Assembly (NCBI GenBank): GCA_022496805.1
Contig: CM040091.1
Span: forward strand, 14,746,336-14,810,335
From: Pohlia nutans
Lineage: Eukaryota > Streptophyta > Bryopsida > Bryales > Mniaceae
DNA: 64,000 nt
Direction: 5' to 3'
Part shown: positions 27,169 to 37,116 of the stretch, piece after piece
Layout of the letters: every line of letters starts with the position of its first letter
Numbering within the stretch: position 1 is the stretch's first letter
Notes under the pieces: generated by a model
Databases searched by the model: none
What the model saw: only the letters and a program-made list of their open reading frames with translations
What the model was told of the DNA's origin: nothing
Made by a program: the position numbers and the translations under genes

Positions 27169-28872
27169 TGAATATTATGTTATGTTTTAAATTCTTAATT
27201 CACATGAATGTCAAGTACTATTCAAACCTACATAATGTTGTATTCCATTTCAATTCACATGTACGTCAATTGCAATTCAAATGTCAAATATTAATCAAAC
27301 CTATTGAATATTATGATTTCTTTTAATTCACGTGTATGTCAGATAACAATCAAACCTACATAAAGCTTTGTTTCATTTCAATTCACATGTATGTAAAATC
27401 TTATTCAAATATTAACTAATATTTTAAAATTTTAAAATATCAATAAATCCTAGTAAATAATACCCGAAATGAATAATTGTTTAAATTTTGCTGTCCCAAA
27501 GTAAAACAATAACAACAACAATTTTGGAAACCATTATTTAAATACAATGAAAATATTTATTCTGTGGATTTAACTTTAGTGTTGCTAGAGTATACATATA
27601 TGAACACACTCTACTCGTGGCCGAGGTGGGGAGCTCTAGATATGTCTAGACTTTTATAATAATTGCTTGAGGCGATCACACCCTCTTACCTTTTGTGACC
27701 ACGTGCGATAATGGAGTATTTAATAGGGGAATATTTATACACCTCTCAATATTTTTTCCCTCCCTATTTGTAAATAAATAGCTACTTTGACGTATTTTTT
27801 AGCACCCCATGTTTATTTGTAATTGTTTAGAGAGGCTAATTTTTGGCACGGTGTTTCTTTTATAAATTGTACAAGTACTAAATAGTGGACGACTGAAATA
27901 CTATAGCATTGTAAAACCAAACTCCACGCTTTACCTGAACATCTATACTTATTCAAATCCTAAGCAAGCTAGACCCTAAAAATTTTGTACCAAAACTTGA
28001 GTGATATCCTAATCACAAAACCAACAAAGAAGAGACAAACCACAAAAGCCAAACCCTAAACCAATTACAAGCGGAAAACATTGCAAAGGAAGTGGTCACT
28101 TTGCACCATCAATTTGCATGAAGGAAACCCTAGAAAATGCTCAAAAAAACAAGAGCTTGACGATCGAGGAGTGAGGTTGTGATAAACCAAAACCGATTGC
28201 AAGAAGCGGTTGAGGATGATGGTGGAGGCTGTCAAGTTTTAAGCATCTAGCAAGGTCCCACATGTTGAGCGCCATTGCAAAACCCAATAGCCGTAGAGGA
28301 GTGCCAACACATTCTTTTCCCCAAAAAAATCCCACGACATTTTCCTCTATACTAACACGCTTGATTCAAATTTGGATAAAAACTACACACTTCTTCGTCC
28401 ATGTTGTTAAACCTATAATTATTCTACTGATCCTAATATAGACTTTTAGAGGGACCCTATGTCTATGACCCTATTTTTTTTTTACTGATTACTAAAATGG
28501 AGGAATTATCCACCACCCTATTTTAGATATAATCATGTAGGAGACATTTTTCCAATGCTATGGTAGATCTAAAGAGATTATAAATTTTACACTAAAAAAA
28601 TTAAATTGACCCTAATTTTTATCTCACGTGGTTTTCTAAAATTCCGGTAGTCACCTCCTCGAGAATAATTGCGACTAATACAAAATATATAGGAAGAATA
28701 AACCTATAAAATCACTTGTTTATATAGTACCCACAAAATTGTCAAACTTGTACTTAATATGTGAATGGTCATAGGTTCATTCCACTGTCACAGGTCTATT
28801 CTATAGGCAAAGGTCCATTATTATGAAGCTCTGACCTTTGTCAATTGAGAGGAAATCACTACACCCAACTAC
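27169..28872. other. AT-rich intergenic DNA between two elements
   Basis: No gene was recognised. The region includes several imperfect repeats of an AATTCACATGTATGTCAA-type motif at 27180-27400. Confidence 0.5.
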
Positions 28873-29039
28873 TATAAACACGCAATTTGCTATTTATGCA
28901 CTTGGCCAAGTGCGCTCATTTCATAAGCATATTTGACTTTTAAAAAATTGGTTAAAAAGTTCTCTAAAAATCATCAATGTTGTCTTTCTACAATTCCTTA
29001 AATTGTAAACAAATAATTATTTGAATTATTTTTATTCTT

Positions 29040-29530
29040 ATTTTTATCTTTTCTTTTTTCTCTTTATTTTTTCTTTATTTTTTCTGAATTTTTATGGACA
29101 CATTTTTAGTGATCCAATGACATATTCTTATAGGAAATTCTTGTCTCCTCTTGTCTTTCTTCTTGTCTTCCTTTTTGTATTCCTTGGCGTTTTTTTCTTC
29201 TATTTTTTCTTCAGTTGTTGCTGTTGAACCTTAAACAATGCGAGCAAACCCTAAATTTTTTTAAAGAAATTAAAGAAATGATTTTTTTCCGGATTGGCCG
29301 TGTGGTGCTGCTATATCCTCAATGGCGGCCTCTTGAATTTGGAGGCCGCTATTTAGGGTTCAATAGCACCCCACGGCCAACCAGAAAAAGAATTATTATT
29401 TTGTAATTTCTTTTTTTTGCTTTGCTCCCATTGTTTAGGGTTGAGCAGCGACAAGTGCAAAAAAAATAGAAGAAAAAAAGACAAAAAGGAAGACAAGATG
29501 AAAGACAAGAGCAGAGCAAGAAAGAAGGCA
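29040..29530. repeat. Nested foldback inside the large element
   Basis: The arms pair CTTCTATTTTTTCTTC-type tracts and a GTTTAGGGTT/AACCTTAAAC block. The core is GGCGGCCTC-TTGAATTT-GGAGGCCGC around 29323-29350, with a TTGGCCGTG/CACGGCCAA pair just outside. It has the same architecture as the centre of the smaller element but a different core sequence. Confidence 0.7.
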
Positions 29531-29936
29531 TGAAAGAAATTCCAGTGACGACGAAAGTCGGAGCTGGTTTAGCATGCATTGGATGGTAGGTTCGTCGTCA
29601 TGACAATTCCGTTTCATCACCAAGATGGTTCCATTTCGTCTCGTCACCAAGACTGTTTCAGACTGTTTAGAGGACCGTTCCAACTTGGCTCGTTCCGCCG
29701 TTCGGGACCGTTCCTGGTTCAGCGCAGTCGATCGTCTTGGTCTCGCGGGGCCTCTCGTCGTGCAGATCTCGGCTATCTCGCATGGTCTTCTCGTGCATTT
29801 CTCTGCTAGATCGTGGGCTCTCTGAGTTTTGCTAGGGTTTTGTAGTAGCGATCGCTGGGTTCGCTTTAGGTGAGGGTTGCTTTCTGTTCTTGTTTCCCGC
29901 AAGCTTTAGAGCGAACAGGGCAAAAGCAGGGCCCAT

Positions 29937-30189
29937 GAGCGTGGCGCACGCCTGGCGCGCAAGCTGAAGAAGGTGCTGGAGACGCGGACGGACTTGCCAG
30001 ATCTGCTGGCGTCGCTGAGCACTCTGTCGTTGTTCTACACGGTCAACACGCAGCGGGCTACCATCGAGAGGCGAGGCTTGTCCATCAACGAGGAGTTTCT
30101 GCGTGCCTCCGAGTCGGCGCAGAAGGCGCTGGAGGCTGTGGAGTTGGAAGTCGCCGGGCTGGCCGAATGCTGCGAAAGGTATTCTTAGC
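29937..30189 (+). pseudogene. COG6: COG6 first-exon fragment (frameshifted)
   Basis: The frame from ARLARKLKKVLETRTDLPDL through TIERRGLSINEEFL and LEVAGLAECCER matches the N-terminus of plant COG6. COG6 is a subunit of the conserved oligomeric Golgi tethering complex. The expected start ATG at 29937 (MSVA) is one base out of frame with this segment: a single-base change between codons 4 and 7 gives a premature TGA. The exon ends at a credible donor (CGAAAG|GTATTC) at the position expected for exon 1. About 400 bp of GC-rich DNA upstream may be the captured promoter and 5' UTR. The fragment lies within the TIR element, and no later COG6 exons beyond a degenerate exon 2 are present. Confidence 0.8.
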
Positions 30190-31421
30190 ATTCGATCTTT
30201 AGGTTTCTGCTGATTTGTGTGTGTTTGTGTTTTGAATGAAGTAGAATTAGGAAGTTCGTTGGATTTCGCTGCTGTCGGGATTGTGTGCAGGTGCTTTGGA
30301 GAATTTACTAGCAGGTTCTTGATTCTTTTTTAGGATTTGCAGATGAGAGCATGGAGCTTTTGAGTTTCTTATTTTCCATCTAGAAATGCTGTGAGTTAGG
30401 TCTGTTTCTTGTTCTTAAGCGATTCTCTCCGTGTGTGAATGACTTTTTTTTTCCGCAGGTTGCGGATGCTTGTATCATAGTGCCGTTGAAGCGTTGGCCT
30501 GGACGGTTTCACGCAAATGTCCTGTTCGTGTATGCTCTCTGTTTCTCTCAGCTTCGGATTCTAAAAGTTCGAAGATTCGTGCGTTTGTGTTGTGAATGAA
30601 GTAGAATTAGGAAGTTCGTTGGATTTCGCTGCTGTCGGGATTGTGTGCAGCTACTAGCGGGTTCACGATTCTTTTTCGAGAATTATGTGAGCGCCTGAGG
30701 ATGAGATGATTCGTTTTCTTGTTTTCGTTCTTTCCTTACTAGAAATGCTGTGAGTTAGGTCTGAGAATGACTTGTTTTGTTTCGCAGAGTTGCAGATGCT
30801 TGTATCATAGTGCCGTTGGAGCGCCTGGAGATGTTGACTTGGACGGTTTCAAACAAGAGTGCGAAATGTCCTGTTCGTGTATGCTCTCTGTTTATTTGAC
30901 CTGATTCTCTTAAGTTAGTTCGAGGATTCTTGCGGATTTGTTTTGAATAAATTAGAATTGGTTCGGGTGAAGGATTTTTGGATCAGCTCGTATGTAATAT
31001 CGGGATGTGTCTTGGAGAATTTACTAGCAAGTTTTAGATTGTTTCGAGGATTGCGTGGAGCGGCTGATGATGAGAACAATGGTTTTGGATTTAATGTAAT
31101 TCGTTATTTTCTCTAGAAATCAGTTAGGTATGGTTCTTGTTAGCGTGTGTGAAAGATATGCTGGCATTAATTCCGTCCTCGAAGATCTCTTTTTCAGTCG
31201 CTAGGTATTCAATCGGGATGTGTCTGCAAATGTTTGATTTGGAGAATTTATTAGCAGGTTTTCGATTGTTTCCAGATTATGCTGGGTTACATGATGCGAT
31301 GGATGACGAGAATACAATATTTGACTCGTTTTAGTTTGTCTTCGTTATTTTCTGCAGAAATGGATTAGGAATGGTTCTTGTTAGCGATTTTCTGCGTGTG
31401 TGAAAGATTCTTAGCCAACGT
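30190..31421 (+). pseudogene. Repeated COG6 intron 1 / exon 2 blocks
   Basis: A block is repeated with an exact 360-bp offset (for example at 30241 and 30601), and two further, more diverged copies follow at about 30950 and 31190. Candidate exon-2 pieces follow acceptors at 30458 and 30787. The second (from 30788) reads in phase with exon 1 as VADACIIVPLERLEMLTW, reminiscent of the COG6 segment containing TTERLKQEL. The first is frameshifted. The last copy of the intron 3' end stops abruptly at TTCTTAG, where helicase-derived coding sequence begins. Confidence 0.6.
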
Positions 31422-31422
31422 C

Positions 31423-32334
31423 TATGTAACACTGTCACGACTTCGTTCTTTAAATGGTCTCGTAATACTTCGCGACATCGCTTTTGACGAAATCAAGAAA
31501 TTTAAATTTAACAAAGGCAGTGTTCAATACATGCTACAAAACCATCAAACTTCTCCTGATAATCAACCAAATGAACAACAACTTCCACATCCTCCGAAAA
31601 TAAATACATCAAACACCAAAAACTACAAACCACACCCCACAATCAAATCACCAATATCAAAAGATATTGAATCACTAATATTTGAAAATATTGAATCACC
31701 AATGCCTACAAATATTAAATCACCAATATCTGCTGATATCGAACCACCAACATCTGAACACATCACACTACCCAACAACTATTGGATAAGTAGATTTGAA
31801 TTAACACGACATCACGAGGTCACACTACTCAATTCATTTGGATGGTTAAGTGATGAACACATGGGAGCAGGAATGCAAATATTGTATGAACATCAACTAA
31901 AGCATCAAGGTTACGAAGAACATTCTTATGCCACGTTACATAGGAGATCAAAATACACAAGAAGTTGTCTTCAACACTTGTTCATAAATGGAAACCATTG
32001 GATTCTTGCTCTCTTACAACCAAATAATATACATTACCAAGCCATAATATATGATTCCAAAAAACCTCAAAACTCATTGTTACCACATGACATAAATCAA
32101 AAACTCCAACAACTCATGCCTACTATAACATTTCACTATAAATATGCAAACGTTTTGCAACAACCAGACAATTCATCATGTGGAGTTTTTGCATTAGCAT
32201 ATGCAACTGACATCGCATATGAAATAAATCCTGAAACATCAATATACAATATTTCTTATATGAGACAACATCTAAGAGACTGCATCACACAATCAAGAAT
32301 GATACCATTTCCAAAACAAAACATAATGCATTAA
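31423..32334 (+). CDS. PIF1-tail plus Ulp1-like C48 cysteine protease, 5'-truncated
   Basis: An open frame with no in-frame ATG before 31531, so coding probably began in a lost upstream exon. The first residues, VYVTLSRLRSLNGLVIL, match motif VI of PIF1-type helicases. A linker with degenerate SPIS.DIES repeats follows. The C-terminal half is a complete Ulp1/C48 protease domain: WLSDEHM entry motif, catalytic His in GNHWILAL, Asp in YDSKK, Gln and Cys in QPDNSSCGVF (oxyanion Gln six residues before Cys, the family spacing). C48 enzymes cleave SUMO-like proteins and are recurrent passengers of plant transposons. Starting at 31531 would give 267 residues that keep the whole protease domain. Its AT-rich codons contrast with the GC-rich COG6 fragment beside it, so the two have different origins. 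The stop TAA is at 32332-32334, 470 bp before the right TIR. Confidence 0.8.
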   Translation, partial: YVTLSRLRSLNGLVILRDIAFDEIKKFKFNKGSVQYMLQNHQTSPDNQPNEQQLPHPPKINTSNTKNYKPHPTIKSPISKDIESLIFENIESPMPTNIKSPISADIEPPTSEHITLPNNYWISRFELTRHHEVTLLNSFGWLSDEHMGAGMQILYEHQLKHQGYEEHSYATLHRRSKYTRSCLQHLFINGNHWILALLQPNNIHYQAIIYDSKKPQNSLLPHDINQKLQQLMPTITFHYKYANVLQQPDNSSCGVFALAYATDIAYEINPETSIYNISYMRQHLRDCITQSRMIPFPKQNIMH

Positions 32335-32809
32335 TATATATATGAATATGACATGCACAATATATAAACCATCTTCAAATAAAAACAATATCTCTCTATA
32401 TATAATATATCTAAACATAAACAAATACATACCACTACTATAAGTATCATATTCATTACATAAACATGTATATACCACTACTATAATTATTATATAATAA
32501 CATATATACCAACTTCGTCCTTCAATTATGTATCAATGTATTATAAGATATCAATCGTCACTGGTAATGCGGAGAGCAGCGAAGCCCTAGTTAAGATATA
32601 AAGAAAAGATAAAATAAAAAATAAAATAAAAGATAAAGATAAGAATAAAAAATAATTAAAATAAAATTTTCTTTACAATGTAAAGGATTGAAGAAAGACA
32701 ATAATTGTTGTTTTTAAAATAAAAAAGTTAGACAAAACAAATTACGCGCTTGGAGACCAAGTGCATGATTATATGGCCAAGTGCGTAAATAGCGAATTGT
32801 GTGTTTATA

Positions 32810-33540
32810 CGCATATGCTTTCATCCAAAATTGTATAATCTTCAACCTTCTCCACGCAACCTCATCTTCTTCACATTTGTTCACTTGTCCATCATCCTTG
32901 TCACTTGTCGCATATCCCCATCTCAGACATGGTCTTGACTACCAACTAATCTCTATGCTAACATGTGTGTATTCTTCATGTTGTAGCATGATGTGACTTA
33001 CATTCTAGTCACACCATAATTTGACTGCCTAAGTCACATATTAAGCTCCCAAAATTACATTCAATTTTCGAAATGCTTAAATTGCATTTTCGCAATTATA
33101 ATTGGTTTTCTATAGCTATGTTGTGGCATAATCATTTAGTTTTAATCAAAACAATCCCTCCCCCTTCTCTTATAGTATATGTTGATATCAATGAGGTAAG
33201 GATACTTGTGAAAAATTTACAAATTGTGTTTGCTAAGAATATCTATATGTGGTTTGGGGTTTAGGGTTGGACTCCTTGCATCATTAATCTGATAATTCTA
33301 CTTAAGTCACCTCAAATTACTACGAGCCTTGGTACTATACTTTGGCATCTTGGAATATAGGATCTCACAAATAACTATTTCAATTAAAGCTTCATAAATA
33401 GCATCCATAGCATTTTTGAAAATCTTTTCATTTTATTAATATTCTCCAAAAAGAAAATTATTTCCACTCAAGTCACAATAGCTCCCACAGAATGGTATAA
33501 AAGAAATTTATATAGGTCTCACGGTCATGGATCATATATA
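32810..33540. other. AT-rich intergenic DNA
   Basis: No supported gene. The short ORFs at 32799-32996 and 33073-33264 lack features. Confidence 0.5.
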
Positions 33541-35565
33541 TCCTTCACAAGGAAAATGAAGATAATAATTACCCTTTATGCACCTATAGTGCATGCAACA
33601 TCTATTCGGGGCTAATACTCAAGTACGTTGGACATATGTAAATGCATTAGGAGAAATCTGTAGTCACAAAGGGGCCTTTGCCTTTGGCACGTGCTGAACA
33701 TTTTAGGCAAAACCGTGCACTTTACACGAGGGCACCAATGGTGCCACCATGGTTGCCAGTAGTGCAGTTCCGTGGGTTGCGCCAATCGAAGCTGCCAACA
33801 CTGCAGACACTGCCAGCACTGCGGCTTCCGACGCTGTCAGCGGGCACCGACTGCACCAATGGGTTTACATAAAAAGGGGTACTTGGGCAGCCGGTTCACC
33901 TACCACGGGCTGTCTTTCAGGGCCCCTTTGGAACCCCATTTTTCTCCTAATGCAAGTATGAAATTTGAAATTTCCAAGGATGAAAGTACTCTAGGAAATT
34001 TTTGGGTCACTCTTGTCAAAACAGGTAGACATACTCAATGCATTGAGTTAACGCTCAACTACATTGTACATATGTAAGTGTTATCATGAAATTTGAAACT
34101 AGTAGGAACCAAAGTACCGGCTTAGAAAATTTTGAAAGTTGGAGCATAGCAATTTGATAGTAAAATAGTCCTATTGCAATTTCTTGCATTTGATAGCCCA
34201 CAATACTTTTAGATCACGTCAAACTTTGGCTATCAATGTGGAAATCAATCACATCAAATCATGGCAACCAACTATGGCAAATTGGCAATACCATAGGTAA
34301 CACAAATGTGCTTGTTTTCTAAACAAATCCCTCCTAGTCCACGTCTGCCAACACTTTTGTAACAATACAAACTAGGCGTTGAAGAATTCCACCACCTTCA
34401 AACTATCATTCTCTCCTAAACCTTGTCGTGCAGCCCAATCCTTGAGGAATTACCCTTCCTCTCCGCGATTTCCCCCACTCTCCAACCCTAACTTGTTTTC
34501 ATCTTCCACGACCTTAAGCCCTCGCAATTCTTTTGTAAAGATCCTACGGTGTTTCCATTATATTTGAATCCAATCAAGGTTGGTTGTGCGTCTATCATGA
34601 TCGATGACGGTGTCCACAATTTCCACAACCATTGGAATTGTAATGCATCCGCCATCTACTTGCCTCTTGTTTTCAATTTGCTCCTAAGGTAGTTGGTTTT
34701 GTAGGCTGCTTCATCAATTCAATAGCCAACTATGTATAGCATGATGGTCCTGGTTTGAAAGATACTAAATTTTCCATCTCCAAGATATAAATCAAAGAGC
34801 ATTCACAAGATTCAAAATTGCAAGAGAAAACCATCTTGAACGCAACAACATGTCAATTGATAAGACGTGTTTAAAGACATCCACCCTTGACGTGTTTCTT
34901 GGGATACAAAATCACCTACTATTGATTGGGATGTAGGAATATATGGCAAGAAAACATGAAAAATACATAGAATACATGCTTCTTTGGGCCATAGCTATTG
35001 TATAAAGACTTGAAGAGAACAAATAGAAATTGCACAAGTATGTAGGCAAAATAGCCTACGATTTTTCTTTGTCATAAAGATTTTCCAATACATCATATAA
35101 ATCCTTCATGGAGAAAATGGAGGTTATAATGACCCTATGTGCACCTAGTGCATGCAACATCTATTAGGGGCTAAAGCTCAAGTACATTGAACATGTGTAA
35201 GTGCAAGTATGAAATTTGAAATTTTCAAGGATGAAATTACCTTAAGAAGGTTTTGTTTGTCCTGTCAAAACAAGGAGACATACTCATTGCATTAAGTTAA
35301 CGCTCAAGTACATTGACTGTACATATGTAAGTGTAATCATGAAATTTGAAACTGGTAGGAACAAAAGTACAGGCCTAGAGAATTTTGAAAGTTGGAGTGT
35401 AGCAATTTTTGAATAAATAAGTCCTTTTGCAATTTCTTGCATTTAATAGCCCACAATACTTTTAAACACTTTCGCAATCGATGTAGCAATCAATCACATC
35501 AAATTGTGGCAACCAATTGACACAACCAATGTGACTATACCATAGAAAGAAAATTACGTTTGCTT
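33541..35565. repeat. Dispersed repeat family R1, right copies
   Basis: Two adjacent copies, about 33541-34720 and 34720-35565, of the family at 2626-4460. Landmarks recur in the same order. The first copy is interrupted by the 304-bp element at 33647-33950, and the empty site is preserved in the second copy at about 35200. Confidence 0.75.
33647..33950. mobile_element. 304-bp GC-rich TIR element with TGCA duplication
   Basis: The ends are TTAGGAGAAA and TTTCTCCTAA, with an inner AAAGGGGCC/GGCCCCTTT pair. The flanks are TGCA at 33643-33646 and 33951-33954. Comparison with the sister repeat (GTGCAAGTATG near 35200) shows the uninterrupted site, which confirms an insertion. The interior is GC-rich with CACTGC-type repeats. 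Overlapping ORFs there are not credible genes. Confidence 0.8.
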
Positions 35566-36560
35566 TCTAAGAAATTGGTATGAGTTGGGCAAAATACTCT
35601 GGACAACGGGTGTCGTATATAGTGTTTGTGCAGACCATTGACGTGTTTATTGCTATTATGCTTTTTCTTATGGGAGCCTATACGTATGGTCGTAGTACTA
35701 AGTGGTAAATATAGTACTATAGAAATCTTTATTTGTATAGAAATATGTTTTTGGATTTTCTAAACTCAATGTATAATGGAAATTGAGTTAAGGATTTATC
35801 CAATATACATTACAACTCCATGTATGGAGGATTTTTGAATACATATTGCTATATCCCAAATTTTTGTTTTAGCCAAGTTTTTGTATCTTTTGGGGTAATG
35901 ACCAATAATTTTTGGAGGGTATTGTACATGCTACTTAAAGTTTTATTTTCATAATCTATATCAAATATATAAATTCTCTATTATTATGGAAAGAAATTGG
36001 ATTTATCATCGCTCTATTTTTTATTCCACTAATTTTATTTATAGATATACTTTCTTTCTTAAATTAACACAATTAAATTTTTTAAGGAGAAGCGCTAAAA
36101 CTTAATCACAAAATTTTTTTTTTTCTTGAAAACCATTTTTATGTCATTTATAAATTAAAAAATAAATTAACACAATTTTTTTTGAAAAACAAAAGTAAAT
36201 ATTATCAACAAAATTATTTCATTTCATAAAATATAAGATCAATCAAATATTGGATCAACTTTTCTATTTGAAAACAATATGGTGGAGGAATGTGTAATAG
36301 TGGAGAATGAAAACTCAATTCTATTTATTTGATATTTCTCGTAGGATGCCACTTGGTTTACCAATCAAAACCTATATTTTTCTATTGATAACTACTATAA
36401 ATGAGAAAACAAAGTTGACACATTTGTACCAAATATTTAATTTATTATAAACATGAATTTGAATATAGAATATTCATAAAAATTCTTCAAAATTTTCTAT
36501 TTCTTTTCTATTTTGAAATAAAATGGATGCATTTTATTTCGATTGCAAGGCTATCTATTA
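35566..36560. other. AT-rich intergenic DNA
   Basis: No gene recognised. Strongly AT-rich. Confidence 0.5.
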
Positions 36561-36790
36561 TACAATACAACTCGCTTTGTCTCATTCGATCGTTTCGCAC
36601 TGGAATCCGTTGAGGAGACAACCCAAGCTCAAAAACAAGTGGCTTCAATCAAACAAGTGCTCAACGGCACGGGTCCCACTAGTACTATACAATACAGTTC
36701 GCTTTGTCTCACTCCACCGTCCCGCGCTGGAATCCGTCGAGGAGACAACCCAAGCTCAATGTGCGCAACGGCACGGATCCCACTAGTAGA
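36561..36790. repeat. GC-richer tandem pair, about 0.1-kb unit
   Basis: Two copies of a segment with TCGCTTTGTCTCA, CTGGAATCCGT, GAGGAGACAACCCAAGCTCA and CAACGGCACGG..CCCACTAGTA. They begin at 36561 and 36688, and the second lacks about 23 bp. The pair lies some 0.3 kb upstream of the importin 5' exon. The two 87-codon ORFs are the same repeat in two frames. Function unknown. Confidence 0.8.
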
Positions 36791-36959
36791 TTACAACGTA
36801 CATTGAGAAGCAAAGTCTACAAACATGCACTTTAAAATTTTCAATTTCACCACAACAAAAATATCTTTTTTTGAAAAAATAATTTCCCAAAAATTTTGGA
36901 ATTCGTTTTTAGGTTATTTTTTTTCCAACTAACCTGCCCCTTCACCTACGATATTCACG

Positions 36960-37116
36960 TATATCAACAGTAACATGATATTAGGGTTTCCAATTGGCTT
37001 GGACAGACACAGTTATAAGTTAATCGCTCTTTCTCGATCCAGCTTCGCGTGCATTCAGTTTGCATTTTCGCGGGCGTCGGATCGCTTTTTCGCCGTCTGC
37101 TGATCGAGATTTCGAG
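36960..37116 (+). promoter_or_regulatory. Probable promoter and 5'-UTR exon of the importin gene
   Basis: Composition changes here from AT-rich spacer to a TC- and CG-rich leader ending TTTCGAG|GTAAGA, a strong splice donor at 37117. An AGGGTTT (telo-box-like) motif lies near 36983. The exact transcription start cannot be read from sequence. Confidence 0.55.

Larger units (their letters stand above)
28877..32805. mobile_element. AACACGC-TIR element, large member with gene cargo
   Basis: The 3929-bp element has the same ends as 25781-27164 (AACACGCAATTTGCTATTTA; right end inverse with one mismatch). Perfect TATA target duplications lie at 28873-28876 and 32806-32809. Homology to the small element runs about 200 bp inward on each side. 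The cargo in order is: a nested foldback (29040-29530, centre near 29338), a GC-rich segment that looks like a gene promoter and 5' UTR, a broken COG6 fragment, repeated COG6 intron blocks, and an Ulp1-protease ORF. A 4-bp duplication rules out typical Mutator, hAT and CACTA insertion. The superfamily is not identified. Confidence 0.9.

Noticed and set aside
29435..29902. 155-codon minus-strand ORF
   Set aside because: Antisense to the captured COG6 leader and the foldback; low-complexity C-terminus and no recognisable domain.
34379..34567. 62-codon ORF resembling a transit peptide
   Set aside because: It lies in the R1 repeat; the sister copy at about 3750 does not keep the frame.
36523..36806. 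Two 87-codon ORFs upstream of the importin gene
   Set aside because: The same tandem repeat read in two frames; copy lengths differ by 23 bp, which would break any conserved frame.
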